Below, in pieces: positions 17,788 through 25,453 of a stretch of DNA of 64,000 bases; the stretch's first letter is position 1; each line of letters starts with the position of its first letter. The DNA is from Actinomycetota bacterium. GTDB lineage: Bacteria > Actinomycetota > Actinomycetes > S36-B12 > CAIYMF01. The stretch spans positions 1 through 64,000 of the forward strand of contig JAPLAU010000022.1 of assembly GCA_026393115.1 (NCBI GenBank). The letters are read 5' to 3'. A program made the position numbers and the translations under genes. The notes under the pieces are model-generated. The model saw only the letters and a program-made list of their open reading frames with translations, was not told the origin of the DNA and made no database searches.

Positions 17788-18453
17788 TCACACCGCCCGA
17801 AATTGCACGGTATCGCCGGGTGCGAGCAACGACGGGGGAGTGCGCGAGGTGTCGAACAGGACGGCGTCGGTATGCCCGAGCAGATGCCATCCACCGGGGC
17901 TCGCCATGGGATAGATGCCAGTTTGGCCGGCGGCAATTCCAATGCTGCCGGAAGGAACGCGTACCCGCGGTGTAGCCAGTCGCGGCACTGCAACCAGTCG
18001 CGGATCGAGTCCGTCGAGGTAGGCGAATGCGCGGGTGAAGCCGAGAAACACCACGCAGTACGTGGCCCCACGGTGGGCGTCAATGACCGCGTCGACCGTG
18101 AGGTCGGTGAGGCGCGCCACGGTCTCGAGGTCGTCGCCGTCGTAGCTGGTGTCGATGACGTGGTGAGGCGCAGCGATATCCGCGGCGGAATTGCGGTCGA
18201 ACCCCACGTCGAGTGACATCACCAACTCGAGAACCTTGGCCGAATCGGTGGCACGCACGAGTACCGAACTCCACCCCGGTCGCGGCCGCAGGGTGGGCTG
18301 TTCATGCAGCAGTGCGGCGCGTAGGGCAGTCACGGTCGTGGGACCACTGACGTCGATCAGTACGTGATCGCGACCGTAAGGCGCAACGCGCAGAGTTCCG
18401 AGATTCGGGTGCTCGGCGCTGCGCGCGAGCGAGGCTAACTCAGGCCGGGCCAT
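17788..18453 (-). CDS. pxpB: 5-oxoprolinase subunit B (KipI family)
   Basis: The 221-residue protein matches KipI/PxpB: an N-terminal half with GTLRVAPYGRDHVLIDVSG, a second half with YCVVFLGFTRAFAYLDGLDP, and the conserved RVRVPSGSIGIAAGQTGIYP ending in SPGGWHLLGHT. The cyclophilin-like fold pairs with PxpC in the 5-oxoprolinase complex. ATG 18453 overlaps the end of pxpA by 14 bases, which supports one operon read pxpA-pxpB-pxpC. An upstream in-frame codon would run deep into pxpA and is rejected. Confidence 0.9.
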   Translation of the reverse strand: MARPELASLARSAEHPNLGTLRVAPYGRDHVLIDVSGPTTVTALRAALLHEQPTLRPRPGWSSVLVRATDSAKVLELVMSLDVGFDRNSAADIAAPHHVIDTSYDGDDLETVARLTDLTVDAVIDAHRGATYCVVFLGFTRAFAYLDGLDPRLVAVPRLATPRVRVPSGSIGIAAGQTGIYPMASPGGWHLLGHTDAVLFDTSRTPPSLLAPGDTVQFRAV

Positions 18454-19171
18454 GCGATGCACGCACGTCGAATCCGGCTTGCTCAAGTGCGGCCCGCACG
18501 GCAGCTGCGTTGACTGCCGCGCCGGGGGTGTCGCCGTGCAAACAGATGCTGTCGACTGTTCCGGCTCGAGCGAGTTGCACTGCCTGAGCGACGACCGCTG
18601 TCGTGTCGTGGTGCACTGCGCCAGGTTGGGTGCGAGGAACAAGACGGCCGTCGGCGCCGTACGCACGGTCGGCGAATCCTTCGCGAATAATCGTCAGACC
18701 GGCGCTGGTGGCCACGTCGAACATCACGGTGTCAGTCATTGTCATCACCGGAAGCGGCTGACCATAAGCGGCAATGGCGCCGATGACTGCCTGAGCTTGC
18801 ACTTCATCGATGAGGGTGCGGTGATACAGCGCGCCATGCGGCTTGAGGTAACTGATGCTCGTACCCTCGGCGCGAGCGAGTGCTTCGAGTGCGCCGAGTT
18901 GATACAGCACATCGGCTTCAAGGTCATCAGGCTCGATGTCGAGTGCGCGTCGGCCGAACCCACGCAGATCGTCGTATCCGACCTGCGCGCCCACTGACAC
19001 TCCATGGGCAGCAGCAGAGGCAAGGCAGTGTCGAATCGTGGTGGGGTCACCCGCATGGAATCCGCAGGCGACGTTGGCGCTGCTGATGAAGGGAATCAGT
19101 GCATCGTCATCACCCAGAGTCCAGCGACCGTACGATTCGCCGACGTCGGCGTTGAGGTCGATGGTGGGCAC
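18440..19171 (-). CDS. pxpA: 5-oxoprolinase subunit A (LamB/YcsF family)
   Basis: The 243-residue protein begins with the family signature VPTIDLNADVGESYGRW at a GTG start. It continues with ANVACGFHAGDP, YDDLRGFGRR, YLKPHGALYH, FADRAYGADGRLVPRT and ICLHGDTPGA, all canonical for LamB/YcsF (PxpA). It supplies the ATP-dependent catalytic part of 5-oxoprolinase. The GTG at 19171 lies one base after the stop of the HAD gene (TGACGTG), so translation is probably coupled to it. Longer in-frame versions would overlap the HAD gene by hundreds of bases. Confidence 0.9.
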   Translation of the reverse strand: MPTIDLNADVGESYGRWTLGDDDALIPFISSANVACGFHAGDPTTIRHCLASAAAHGVSVGAQVGYDDLRGFGRRALDIEPDDLEADVLYQLGALEALARAEGTSISYLKPHGALYHRTLIDEVQAQAVIGAIAAYGQPLPVMTMTDTVMFDVATSAGLTIIREGFADRAYGADGRLVPRTQPGAVHHDTTAVVAQAVQLARAGTVDSICLHGDTPGAAVNAAAVRAALEQAGFDVRASHGPA

Positions 19172-19172
19172 G

Positions 19173-20099
19173 TCAGGATGCCCGACTACCGCGCCGTGCC
19201 ACCGTGACTCCGATGGCGACACCGGCTGCCAGTGCACCCGTTGCGACAACGGCAGCGGGTATTCCGACTCGCACAGCCATGCGTTGGCGACGGAAGTCGC
19301 GAATGGGCCAGTCGTGATCGCGTGCGTAGGCGCGCAACGCAGAGTCAGGATTGACGGCACAAGGATCGCCCACAAGCGTGAGCATGGGCAGGTCGTTGAA
19401 TGAATCGCTGTAGGCCGCGCAGCGATCGAGGTCAAGTCCGGCGCGAGCGGCGAGGGCGCGAACGGCCTCGGCCTTGGCAGGGCCATGGAGCGGGTGGCCG
19501 ACGAGTTTTCCGGTGTAGACGCCGTCGCGAATTTCAGACACTGTTCCGAGTGCTCCGGTAAGCCCGAGTCGACGGGCCACGATGGTGGCCAGTTCAACGG
19601 GCGCCGCGGTGACCAGCCACACGCGTTGGCCAGCGTCGATGTGTGCTTGGGCGATGGCCAGCGTTCCGGGCCACATCTTGTCGACCATGATTTCGTCGAA
19701 GATCTCGGTGCCCAATTCGACGATCTCAGAGACGCGGCGACCCGCGACGAAGCCCAGTGCGCTTTCGGTCGCTGACGCCATGTCATCCATATCCTCAGCA
19801 CCCGAGGCTAGGAACTTCACCTGCTTCCACGCGAAGTCGGTGACCTCGGGAATGGTGAAGAAGCGTCGGCGGGCGAGACCGCGAGCGAGGTGGAAGATGC
19901 TCGCGCCGCGCATGATCGTGTTGTCGATGTCGAAGAAGGCCGCGGCGGTCGGATCGGCTTCGATCTCGTGCGCGGGCAGCACCTCAATGGCCGCAGCGCT
20001 CGCCTCGCCCGCGACTCGATATCGGTCGAGAAGCGAGGGCTTGGAGGGATTCGGGGAACTCGTGCCGTCGGCAGATTCCGTCGGGCGCGCCGCAGTCAC
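19173..20099 (-). CDS. HAD-family hydrolase (SerB1-like) with C-terminal membrane anchor
   Basis: The 308-residue protein is a HAD phosphatase: motif I FFDIDNTIMRG (DxDxT) near residue 56, motif II in VWLVTAAPVEL, and motif III/IV in AYSDSFNDLPML. The last 35 residues form one hydrophobic segment (AAVVATGALAAGVAIGVTVA) ending in arginines. It resembles the protein called SerB1 in mycobacteria, which lies in the same neighbourhood near glutaredoxin and hem genes. Phosphoserine is not proven as the substrate. The GTG start is preceded by TAGAAT at leaderless distance. pxpA follows after one base, so the HAD gene heads that operon. Confidence 0.85.
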   Translation of the reverse strand: MTAARPTESADGTSSPNPSKPSLLDRYRVAGEASAAAIEVLPAHEIEADPTAAAFFDIDNTIMRGASIFHLARGLARRRFFTIPEVTDFAWKQVKFLASGAEDMDDMASATESALGFVAGRRVSEIVELGTEIFDEIMVDKMWPGTLAIAQAHIDAGQRVWLVTAAPVELATIVARRLGLTGALGTVSEIRDGVYTGKLVGHPLHGPAKAEAVRALAARAGLDLDRCAAYSDSFNDLPMLTLVGDPCAVNPDSALRAYARDHDWPIRDFRRQRMAVRVGIPAAVVATGALAAGVAIGVTVARRGSRAS

Positions 20100-20105
20100 A
20101 GGTTC

Positions 20106-20111
20106 ATTCTA
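20106..20111 (-). promoter_or_regulatory. Predicted leaderless -10 hexamer (TAGAAT) for the HAD-pxpABC operon
   Basis: TAGAAT on the minus strand lies exactly six bases before the GTG at 20099. Confidence 0.6.
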
Positions 20112-20141
20112 CTGTCGCGCGGCTGTGCCAGACTCACGTGC

Positions 20142-21638
20142 ATGGCCACCACAGTCGCAGATCTACTGGCCCGCGCGGCCGACCGCGACCCCGACGGCGT
20201 GGCGGTCGTTCATGCCGGTGCCCGAGTTACCTGGTCGACACTCGATGCGCGGGTCACTGCGTTCGCCCGTGGAGCATTGGCGCGCGGATTGCGTCGCGGT
20301 GACCGAATCGCTCTGATTACGGCCAATCGAACCGAACTGATCGTCGCTCATCTTGGGGCACTGCGGGCAGGCCTGATCTCGGTGCCGATCAACCCGGTGC
20401 TGACCGCGCATGAACTAGCCCAACGCACGCACGACACGTCGCCTGAGTTGATCATCTGTGATGCCTCGAGTGAGGTGGCCGTGCGCGAGGCGTTGATGAC
20501 CAACCACATCGGAACCAGCGGGGTGGTAGCCGTCGGATCGCCTGCGTGGGGTGATCTCATGCGCCCCGATCACCCGGCAGTTGAGCCCGGGTGCATTGAC
20601 TCCGAGGCCGTCGGTGTCCTGATGTTCACAGGTGGAATCGGTGGTCGCCCCCAGGCCGTCATGCTCACCCATCGAGCCCTCATGGCATCGGTTACCCAAC
20701 TCGCAGCACTCGAACCGGCACCCCTTGAGCCGATCGACGTGCTGCTGCTGTCGCTTCCACTCGTGCACAGCCAAGCGTTGGGGGCTCTCGCGCTGGCATT
20801 TTTCGTCGGTGCCACCGTGGTGCTTGAGCGCCGATTCGATCCCGAAGAGTCCTTCACGATGGTCGAGCGTGAAGGTGTGACGGCCGTTGCCGGTTCGCCG
20901 GCATTGTTCACCGATTGGTCGATGCGCGAGCACGCCGGCGAGGTGTTGGACGACGTTCGACTGATGGCATTAGGACAGGCTGCGATGTCCCCTGCCGTTG
21001 CGGCGCAACTTCTCACTCTCACCGGGCTGCGAGTGTGGGAGGGATACGGGATGGCCGAATCCTCCGGACTGCTCACGTGTACGGGCGATCGACTCTCTGC
21101 CGAGGGAAACGTGGGACGTCCGCTTCCCGGCGTCGAACTGCGACTGGTTGATGTCGATGGCGAAGACATTGATGACGACGGAGATCCGGGCGAAATCTAC
21201 GTGCGGAGCCACGCATTGTTCAGCGGCTTGTGGCCCGATGGCGCGAGTGCACCCGATGCCCAAGGCTGGTTCGCAACGCGCGATGTGGCCTATCTTGACG
21301 AAGCAGGCGACCTGCATTTGGTTGACCGACGACACGACCTCATCGTGGTCAACGGTTTTCCTGTCTACCCTCATGAAGTCGAAGTCGTAATTGATTCACT
21401 CGACGGTGTGTCTGAATCGGCAGTCATCGGCGTTGAGCATCCAGTGACCGGACACGCCGTGACGGCTCTGGTGGTACTTGACCCCGACTCGACCGTCACC
21501 CCCGACGACGTGCGCGAACAGTGTGCGCTTCGGCTGGCACGGCATAAGTGCCCCACGATCGTCGAGATCGTCGACTCGCTTCCTCACACCGAGTTCGGCA
21601 TCGTGCAGCGACACGGATTGCGCTCGGCCCGTGACTGA
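20142..21638 (+). CDS. AMP-binding (acyl-CoA synthetase-like) protein lacking key lysines
   Basis: The 498-residue protein has the ANL-superfamily architecture: an N-terminal domain (LLARAADRDPDGVAVVHAG, then YGMAESSGLLTC at about 300) and a C-terminal lid with LHLVDRRHDLIVVNGFPVYP. The phosphate-binding loop reads FTGGIGGRPQAVMLTH, with Gln171 where lysine is normal. The A10 catalytic lysine position near the C-terminus reads EFGIVQR, giving Ile487 instead of GK. The adenylation half-reaction is therefore doubtful. The A5 (GYGMAESS) and A7/A8-like (DVAYLD, VDRRHDLI) motifs are kept. The downstream glutaredoxin gene overlaps it by eight bases. A -10-like CAGACT seven bases before the ATG may be a variant leaderless promoter. 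Confidence 0.8.
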   Translation: MATTVADLLARAADRDPDGVAVVHAGARVTWSTLDARVTAFARGALARGLRRGDRIALITANRTELIVAHLGALRAGLISVPINPVLTAHELAQRTHDTSPELIICDASSEVAVREALMTNHIGTSGVVAVGSPAWGDLMRPDHPAVEPGCIDSEAVGVLMFTGGIGGRPQAVMLTHRALMASVTQLAALEPAPLEPIDVLLLSLPLVHSQALGALALAFFVGATVVLERRFDPEESFTMVEREGVTAVAGSPALFTDWSMREHAGEVLDDVRLMALGQAAMSPAVAAQLLTLTGLRVWEGYGMAESSGLLTCTGDRLSAEGNVGRPLPGVELRLVDVDGEDIDDDGDPGEIYVRSHALFSGLWPDGASAPDAQGWFATRDVAYLDEAGDLHLVDRRHDLIVVNGFPVYPHEVEVVIDSLDGVSESAVIGVEHPVTGHAVTALVVLDPDSTVTPDDVREQCALRLARHKCPTIVEIVDSLPHTEFGIVQRHGLRSARD

Positions 21639-21888
21639 CTCAGTGCGTGTCACGCTCATCGGTCGGCCGGGCTGCCACCTGTGTGATGACGCGCAGATCG
21701 TGATTGAGCAGGTCTGCGGCGAACTGGGCGTGGGGTGGATCAAATGCTCGATCGATGACGACCCCGAGCTCCATGACCTGTACTGGGAGCAGATTCCAGT
21801 GACCCTCGTCGACGGTCGCCAACACGATCTGTGGCGGGTTGACCCAGCGCGGCTACGAGCAGCGCTGCTCGCTCCGTCGAGTGAATGA
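21631..21888 (+). CDS. Glutaredoxin-like (DUF836-type) small thiol protein
   Basis: The 85-residue protein has a thioredoxin-fold start, VRVTLIGRPGCHLCDDA, with a CxxC (C-H-L-C) motif, and a cis-proline region in YWEQIPVTLVDG. It matches the short glutaredoxin-like proteins found beside hemA or rex in actinobacteria. GTG 21631 overlaps the AMP-binding gene by eight bases. The likely role is cytoplasmic thiol-disulfide exchange. No partner is evident in the window other than its position next to Rex. Confidence 0.82.
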   Translation: MTDSVRVTLIGRPGCHLCDDAQIVIEQVCGELGVGWIKCSIDDDPELHDLYWEQIPVTLVDGRQHDLWRVDPARLRAALLAPSSE

Positions 21889-21917
21889 GAGCGCATCCCC
21901 ACGGCTAGATTCCGAAT

Positions 21918-21937
21918 AACGGACGCATGCGTCCGTT
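21918..21937. promoter_or_regulatory. Perfect 20-bp palindrome upstream of rex
   Basis: AACGGACGCATGCGTCCGTT is identical to its reverse complement. It lies between the glutaredoxin stop and the predicted rex -35/-10 region. Position and symmetry suggest a dimer-binding operator. It does not match the Rex consensus TTGTGAA-N4-TTCACAA. A terminator role is less likely because no T-run follows. Confidence 0.5.
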
Positions 21938-21966
21938 CTGCATTGGAGTACACGTGCACAAGCGCC

Positions 21967-21972
21967 TAGGCT
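21967..21972 (+). promoter_or_regulatory. Predicted -10 hexamer (TAGGCT) for rex
   Basis: TAGGCT has a possible -35 TTGGAG at 21943-21948 with an 18-base spacer. The leader to the GTG is about 30 bases and contains GGGGG. Confidence 0.45.
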
Positions 21973-22008
21973 CAGGGCAACCATCCGTCACTTCCCGGGG
22001 GCTTACGA

Positions 22009-22692
22009 GTGCCACTCCCACGCTCCGAACGGACCGCCACCACCGCGGTTCCTGAGGCGACCGTCGCGCGCCTACCGGTATACCACCGGGCTCTTGTGGC
22101 GTTGGCGGAGCGCGGTGCCACCACAGTGTCGAGTGAGGAACTCGCTGCCGCAGTGGGAGTCACGAGCGCGAAACTGCGCAAGGACCTGTCGCTGCTGGGG
22201 TCGTACGGAACTCGTGGAGTGGGCTACGAGGTCGACTACCTGCTCTACCAGATTTCCCGCGAACTCGGACTCACCCAAGATTGGCCGCTGGTGATCGTCG
22301 GTGTCGGAAACCTCGGTCGCGCACTTGCCAACTACGGCGGATTCTCCTCGCGCGGGTTCCGTATTGTGGGTTTGCTCGACCCCGACCCCGAAATCGTCGG
22401 AGAGAAAATCGGCGCCGACTTCTTGGTCGAAGTGCGACCGCTCGATGAACTCGAAGACGTGGTCACAGAAGCAGGTGTGCTGATCGGAGTCATCGCAACT
22501 CCCGCTCACGCTGCCCAAGCTGTGTGCGACCGGCTCATTGCCGCTGGTGTTCGCAGCATCATGAACTTCGCCCCCCTCGTGGTGGCGGTCCCTCCCGGCG
22601 TCTCCGTTCGATCGGTTGACCTCGGTCTCGAATTGCAAGTGCTCGCATTCCACGAGCAGCGCAAGCTTGGTCGCGAGGAGGTGCGCTCGTGA
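22009..22692 (+). CDS. rex: Redox-sensing transcriptional repressor Rex
   Basis: The 227-residue protein has an N-terminal winged helix (ARLPVYHRALVALAERGATT, then VTSAKLRKDLSLLGSYGTRG) and a C-terminal NAD(H)-binding Rossmann domain with VIVGVGNLGRALANYGGF. Rex binds its operator when NADH is low relative to NAD+ and releases it when NADH rises, controlling respiratory genes. In Streptomyces it controls cytochrome bd oxidase, nuo and its own operon. In this window a near-perfect Rex site lies at the nuoA promoter. The hemD fusion gene follows after 49 bases, but hemA, hemC and hemB, which usually sit near rex in actinobacteria, are absent here. Confidence 0.95.
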   Translation: MPLPRSERTATTAVPEATVARLPVYHRALVALAERGATTVSSEELAAAVGVTSAKLRKDLSLLGSYGTRGVGYEVDYLLYQISRELGLTQDWPLVIVGVGNLGRALANYGGFSSRGFRIVGLLDPDPEIVGEKIGADFLVEVRPLDELEDVVTEAGVLIGVIATPAHAAQAVCDRLIAAGVRSIMNFAPLVVAVPPGVSVRSVDLGLELQVLAFHEQRKLGREEVRS

Positions 22693-22741
22693 TCATCATC
22701 CCTATCCGCCGCACCGCTACACCCGCACGGGAGTGCAACCA

Positions 22742-24775
22742 GTGAGCACCCGTACCCCCAAGACATCGACCACCGTCAGCCGACCGGCTGCGTCGTCGAA
22801 GTCTGCCCCCAAGTCGTCGGCCAAGCCGGCGGTGAAATCGACCGCTGCCAAAACACCGGCGAAGGCGATTCCGACAAAGTCAACCGTCAAGGCCCCTGTG
22901 AAGGCCGGTCCGGCAAAGCCGGTTGCAAAGCCGGTTGCAAAGCCGGTTGCGGCCAAGCCAGCAGCCAAGCCGGCGGCAAAGCCAGTGGCTAAGAGCGTTC
23001 CGGCCAAGGCACCCGACAAGGTGCCCAACAAGGCAGCCGTGAAGCCTGCCGTCGTTCCCGTGACCATGGCCGAGGTTGAGGCAGCCGCTGCGGCTGTCGA
23101 GACTGTGGTGGTCAATGAGACGGCTGCGGCGATTGCCTCCCTGCTTCCGACGCCTCCGCGGCGTTCCGACGATGCCGAACCCGAGCGTTACCGCCCGAGT
23201 CTCGGCACTGTGGCTCTGGCAGCGGCAGGGCCCGGCGACCCCGAGTTGGTGTCGGTGCGTACCGCGACGTTGCTCGGAGCGGCCGATGTCATTTTGGCTG
23301 ACGCCTCGACGCTGCCGGTGGCTGAGCGCTTTGCCGGACGACGTTCGCTCATTCGCTCGTTGGTCGACGCCGACGGCCTTCCCCTTGAGCCGGCTGCGCG
23401 CGTCAAACTGGCGGTTGAGAGTGCCCGTGCATCGCGCGATGTCGTGCGCCTGCTCGGCACTGATCCCACTACTGATAGCAGTTGGGCTGCCGAAGCGGCG
23501 TTGCTCACCAAGGCGAAGGTCCCCTTCGAATTCAGCCCCGGTGTATCACTCATCAGCGGCGTGACCAGCCACGCTGGCATTCCGCTGACCGGTGGGCGGG
23601 CGCGCGAGGTGCGCATCCTCGACGCCGACGACACCACCATCGTCTGGGCCGATCACGGTGACTCGCGCGTCAACCTGGTGATTCTTAACGGAGCAGACCG
23701 TGCCGTTGAAATCGCTCGCGCACTCGTTGACGCGGGTCGTCGCGATGACACTCCGGTTGCGATCACTCGCGATGGCACCACGGTCGAACAGCGCACAGTC
23801 ACAGCCACTCTCGCCGATCTGGCCGTGGTGGTGAAGGCTTCCCGTCAGTCAGGACCGGGCGTGATGGTTGTGGGTGAAACTGTCGGCAAGCGTTCAACGC
23901 TGTCGTGGTTCGAAACTAAGCCGTTGTTCGGCTGGCGAGTTCTGGTGCCACGCACCAAGGAATCACAGACTGGGCTGGCCGATCACTTGCGTCGCTACGG
24001 CGCGGTGGCCGTGGAGGTTCCGACGATTTCAGTCGAGCCGCCGCGCACTCCCCAGCAGATGGAACGTGCCGTGCACGGTCTGGTGTCCGGTCGCTACCAG
24101 TGGATCATCTTCACCAGCGTCAACGCGGTGCGCGCTCTTCGCGAGAAGTTCGAGGAGTACGGGCTCGATTCACGCGCCTACTCGGGCCTGCGCATTGCCG
24201 CAGTTGGTCTCGACACGGCCGACGCGCTCGAACAATTCGGTGTGCGCGCCGACCTCATCCCGTCGGGCGATCAGTCGACCGCTTCGCTCGTTGACGAGTT
24301 CCCCGAATTCGACGACATTGTCGACCCGATCAACCGCGTCTTCTTGCCGCGCGCTGACATTGCCACCGAAGGCTTGGTGGCGGGCCTCAGCGAGCTCGGC
24401 TGGGAAGTTGACGACGTCACGGCCTATCGCACTGTGCGTGCGGCGCCGCCGCCCGCCGAAACCCGTGAGGCTATCAAGAGTGGTGGTTTCGACGCCGTGC
24501 TCTTCACCTCATCGAGCACGGTGCGCAACCTTGTTGGTATTGCCGGCAAGCCGCATCAGACAACCGTGGTTGCCTGCATCGGTCCGCAGACGTCGAAGAC
24601 GGCAGAAGAACACGGTTTGCGTGTCGACGTGCGCTCCGAGACTAGCAACGTGTTTGCCCTGGTCGATGCTCTTGCCGAACACGGCGAGAAGTTGCGGCTC
24701 GCGGCCGCCGATTCCGGTGAGTACACCTGGCGTCCCAGCCGCCGCCGCGGCGCTGCCCGTCGTCGCACTACCTGA
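22742..24775 (+). CDS. hemD: Uroporphyrinogen-III synthase fused to a degenerate SUMT-like domain, with a Lys/Ala/Pro-rich N-terminus
   Basis: The 677-residue protein has three parts. Residues 1-115 are a histone-H1-like low-complexity tail of KPVAKPVAKPAAK-type repeats. Residues about 150-390 resemble a tetrapyrrole methylase (AAAGPGDPELVSVR, FSPGVSLISGVTSHAGIPLT), but the RGGEE catalytic block is replaced by VRLLGTDPTTDSSW, so methylation of uroporphyrinogen is doubtful. Residues about 394-650 are a complete HemD fold (VLVPRTKESQTGLADHL, IIFTSVNAVRAL, VLFTSSSTVRNLV). HemD cyclises hydroxymethylbilane to uroporphyrinogen III in haem synthesis. GTG 22742 is set by GGGAG upstream. It is probably co-transcribed with rex. 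Confidence 0.85.
   Translation: MSTRTPKTSTTVSRPAASSKSAPKSSAKPAVKSTAAKTPAKAIPTKSTVKAPVKAGPAKPVAKPVAKPVAAKPAAKPAAKPVAKSVPAKAPDKVPNKAAVKPAVVPVTMAEVEAAAAAVETVVVNETAAAIASLLPTPPRRSDDAEPERYRPSLGTVALAAAGPGDPELVSVRTATLLGAADVILADASTLPVAERFAGRRSLIRSLVDADGLPLEPAARVKLAVESARASRDVVRLLGTDPTTDSSWAAEAALLTKAKVPFEFSPGVSLISGVTSHAGIPLTGGRAREVRILDADDTTIVWADHGDSRVNLVILNGADRAVEIARALVDAGRRDDTPVAITRDGTTVEQRTVTATLADLAVVVKASRQSGPGVMVVGETVGKRSTLSWFETKPLFGWRVLVPRTKESQTGLADHLRRYGAVAVEVPTISVEPPRTPQQMERAVHGLVSGRYQWIIFTSVNAVRALREKFEEYGLDSRAYSGLRIAAVGLDTADALEQFGVRADLIPSGDQSTASLVDEFPEFDDIVDPINRVFLPRADIATEGLVAGLSELGWEVDDVTAYRTVRAAPPPAETREAIKSGGFDAVLFTSSSTVRNLVGIAGKPHQTTVVACIGPQTSKTAEEHGLRVDVRSETSNVFALVDALAEHGEKLRLAAADSGEYTWRPSRRRGAARRRTT
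22915..22950 (+). repeat. Three perfect 12-bp tandem copies inside the hemD tail
   Basis: AAAGCCGGTTGC occurs three times in a row and encodes K-P-V-A repeats of the basic N-terminal tail. Related imperfect copies flank it. Slippage at this site would add or remove four residues per unit without shifting the frame. Confidence 0.85.
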
Positions 24776-24811
24776 GCATTCCTGAAGCGTTGTGGTCGAG
24801 AGGAGTCGGCA

Positions 24812-25453
24812 GTGAGTGAGCGCACCACCGTGCATCTGCTGCGTCATGGCGAGGTGTACAACCCGACCGGTGTGTTGTACGGCCGCTTGGAAGATTTCCA
24901 TCTGAGCGACCTCGGTCGTCAGATGGCCGATCGGATGTCCGAGTATTTCGCCGACCGCGACATCACGGTCGTCACGGCGTCGCCGCTTGAGCGGGCGCAA
25001 GAAACGGCGACTCCGATTGCTGCGGCGCATGGGCTCGTACTCGGAACCGATGCTGATCTCATCGAGGCTGCGAACGTCTTTGAAGGTCAGCGGATTAGCG
25101 TGGGCGATGGGGTATTGAAGAAGCCCACCACATGGAGGCACCTTTACAACCCGCTCAAACCGTCGTGGGGCGAGCCGTATGTTGATGTTGCCGCGCGTAT
25201 GCGTACCGCGATCGCTGCGGCACGCGAGGCGGCAGTCGGTCATGAGGCGGTGGTTGTGAGCCACCAATTACCGATCTGGATCGCGCGGCTTGATTCCGAG
25301 CAGCGGCACTTTGTGCACGATCCACGCAAACGTCAGTGCAGTCTGGCTTCGTTGACGTCACTGACCTATGCCGATGATCGGCTCGTGTCGATCACGTACT
25401 CCGAACCCGCTGCCGATCTTGTCGAGGTGTCGACCAAGGGCGTCGGGGCGTGA
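24812..25453 (+). CDS. Histidine phosphatase (phosphoglycerate-mutase-like) family protein
   Basis: The 213-residue protein carries the RHG signature at the start (VHLLRHGEVYNPTGVLYGRL) and the second catalytic histidine in VVVSHQLPIWIARL. A proton-donor glutamate fits LIEAANVFEGQ. The protein is a cytoplasmic phosphatase of unknown substrate, at the head of the cytochrome c maturation cluster as in mycobacteria. GTG 24812 follows GAGAGGAG. Its TGA overlaps the resA GTG by four bases, so it is translated with the redox genes, although no direct role in cytochrome assembly is known. Confidence 0.88.
   Translation: MSERTTVHLLRHGEVYNPTGVLYGRLEDFHLSDLGRQMADRMSEYFADRDITVVTASPLERAQETATPIAAAHGLVLGTDADLIEAANVFEGQRISVGDGVLKKPTTWRHLYNPLKPSWGEPYVDVAARMRTAIAAAREAAVGHEAVVVSHQLPIWIARLDSEQRHFVHDPRKRQCSLASLTSLTYADDRLVSITYSEPAADLVEVSTKGVGA

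Noticed and set aside
20142-21638. Naming the AMP-binding gene as a menE or fadD paralogue
   Set aside because: Loss of the two lysines and no clear subfamily motif make a specific acyl-CoA ligase name unsafe.
21943-21961. A possible Rex site in the rex promoter (TTGGAGTACACGTGCACAA)
   Set aside because: Only the right end resembles the consensus. The GTGAA half is absent and the length is off by one, so autoregulation cannot be claimed from it.
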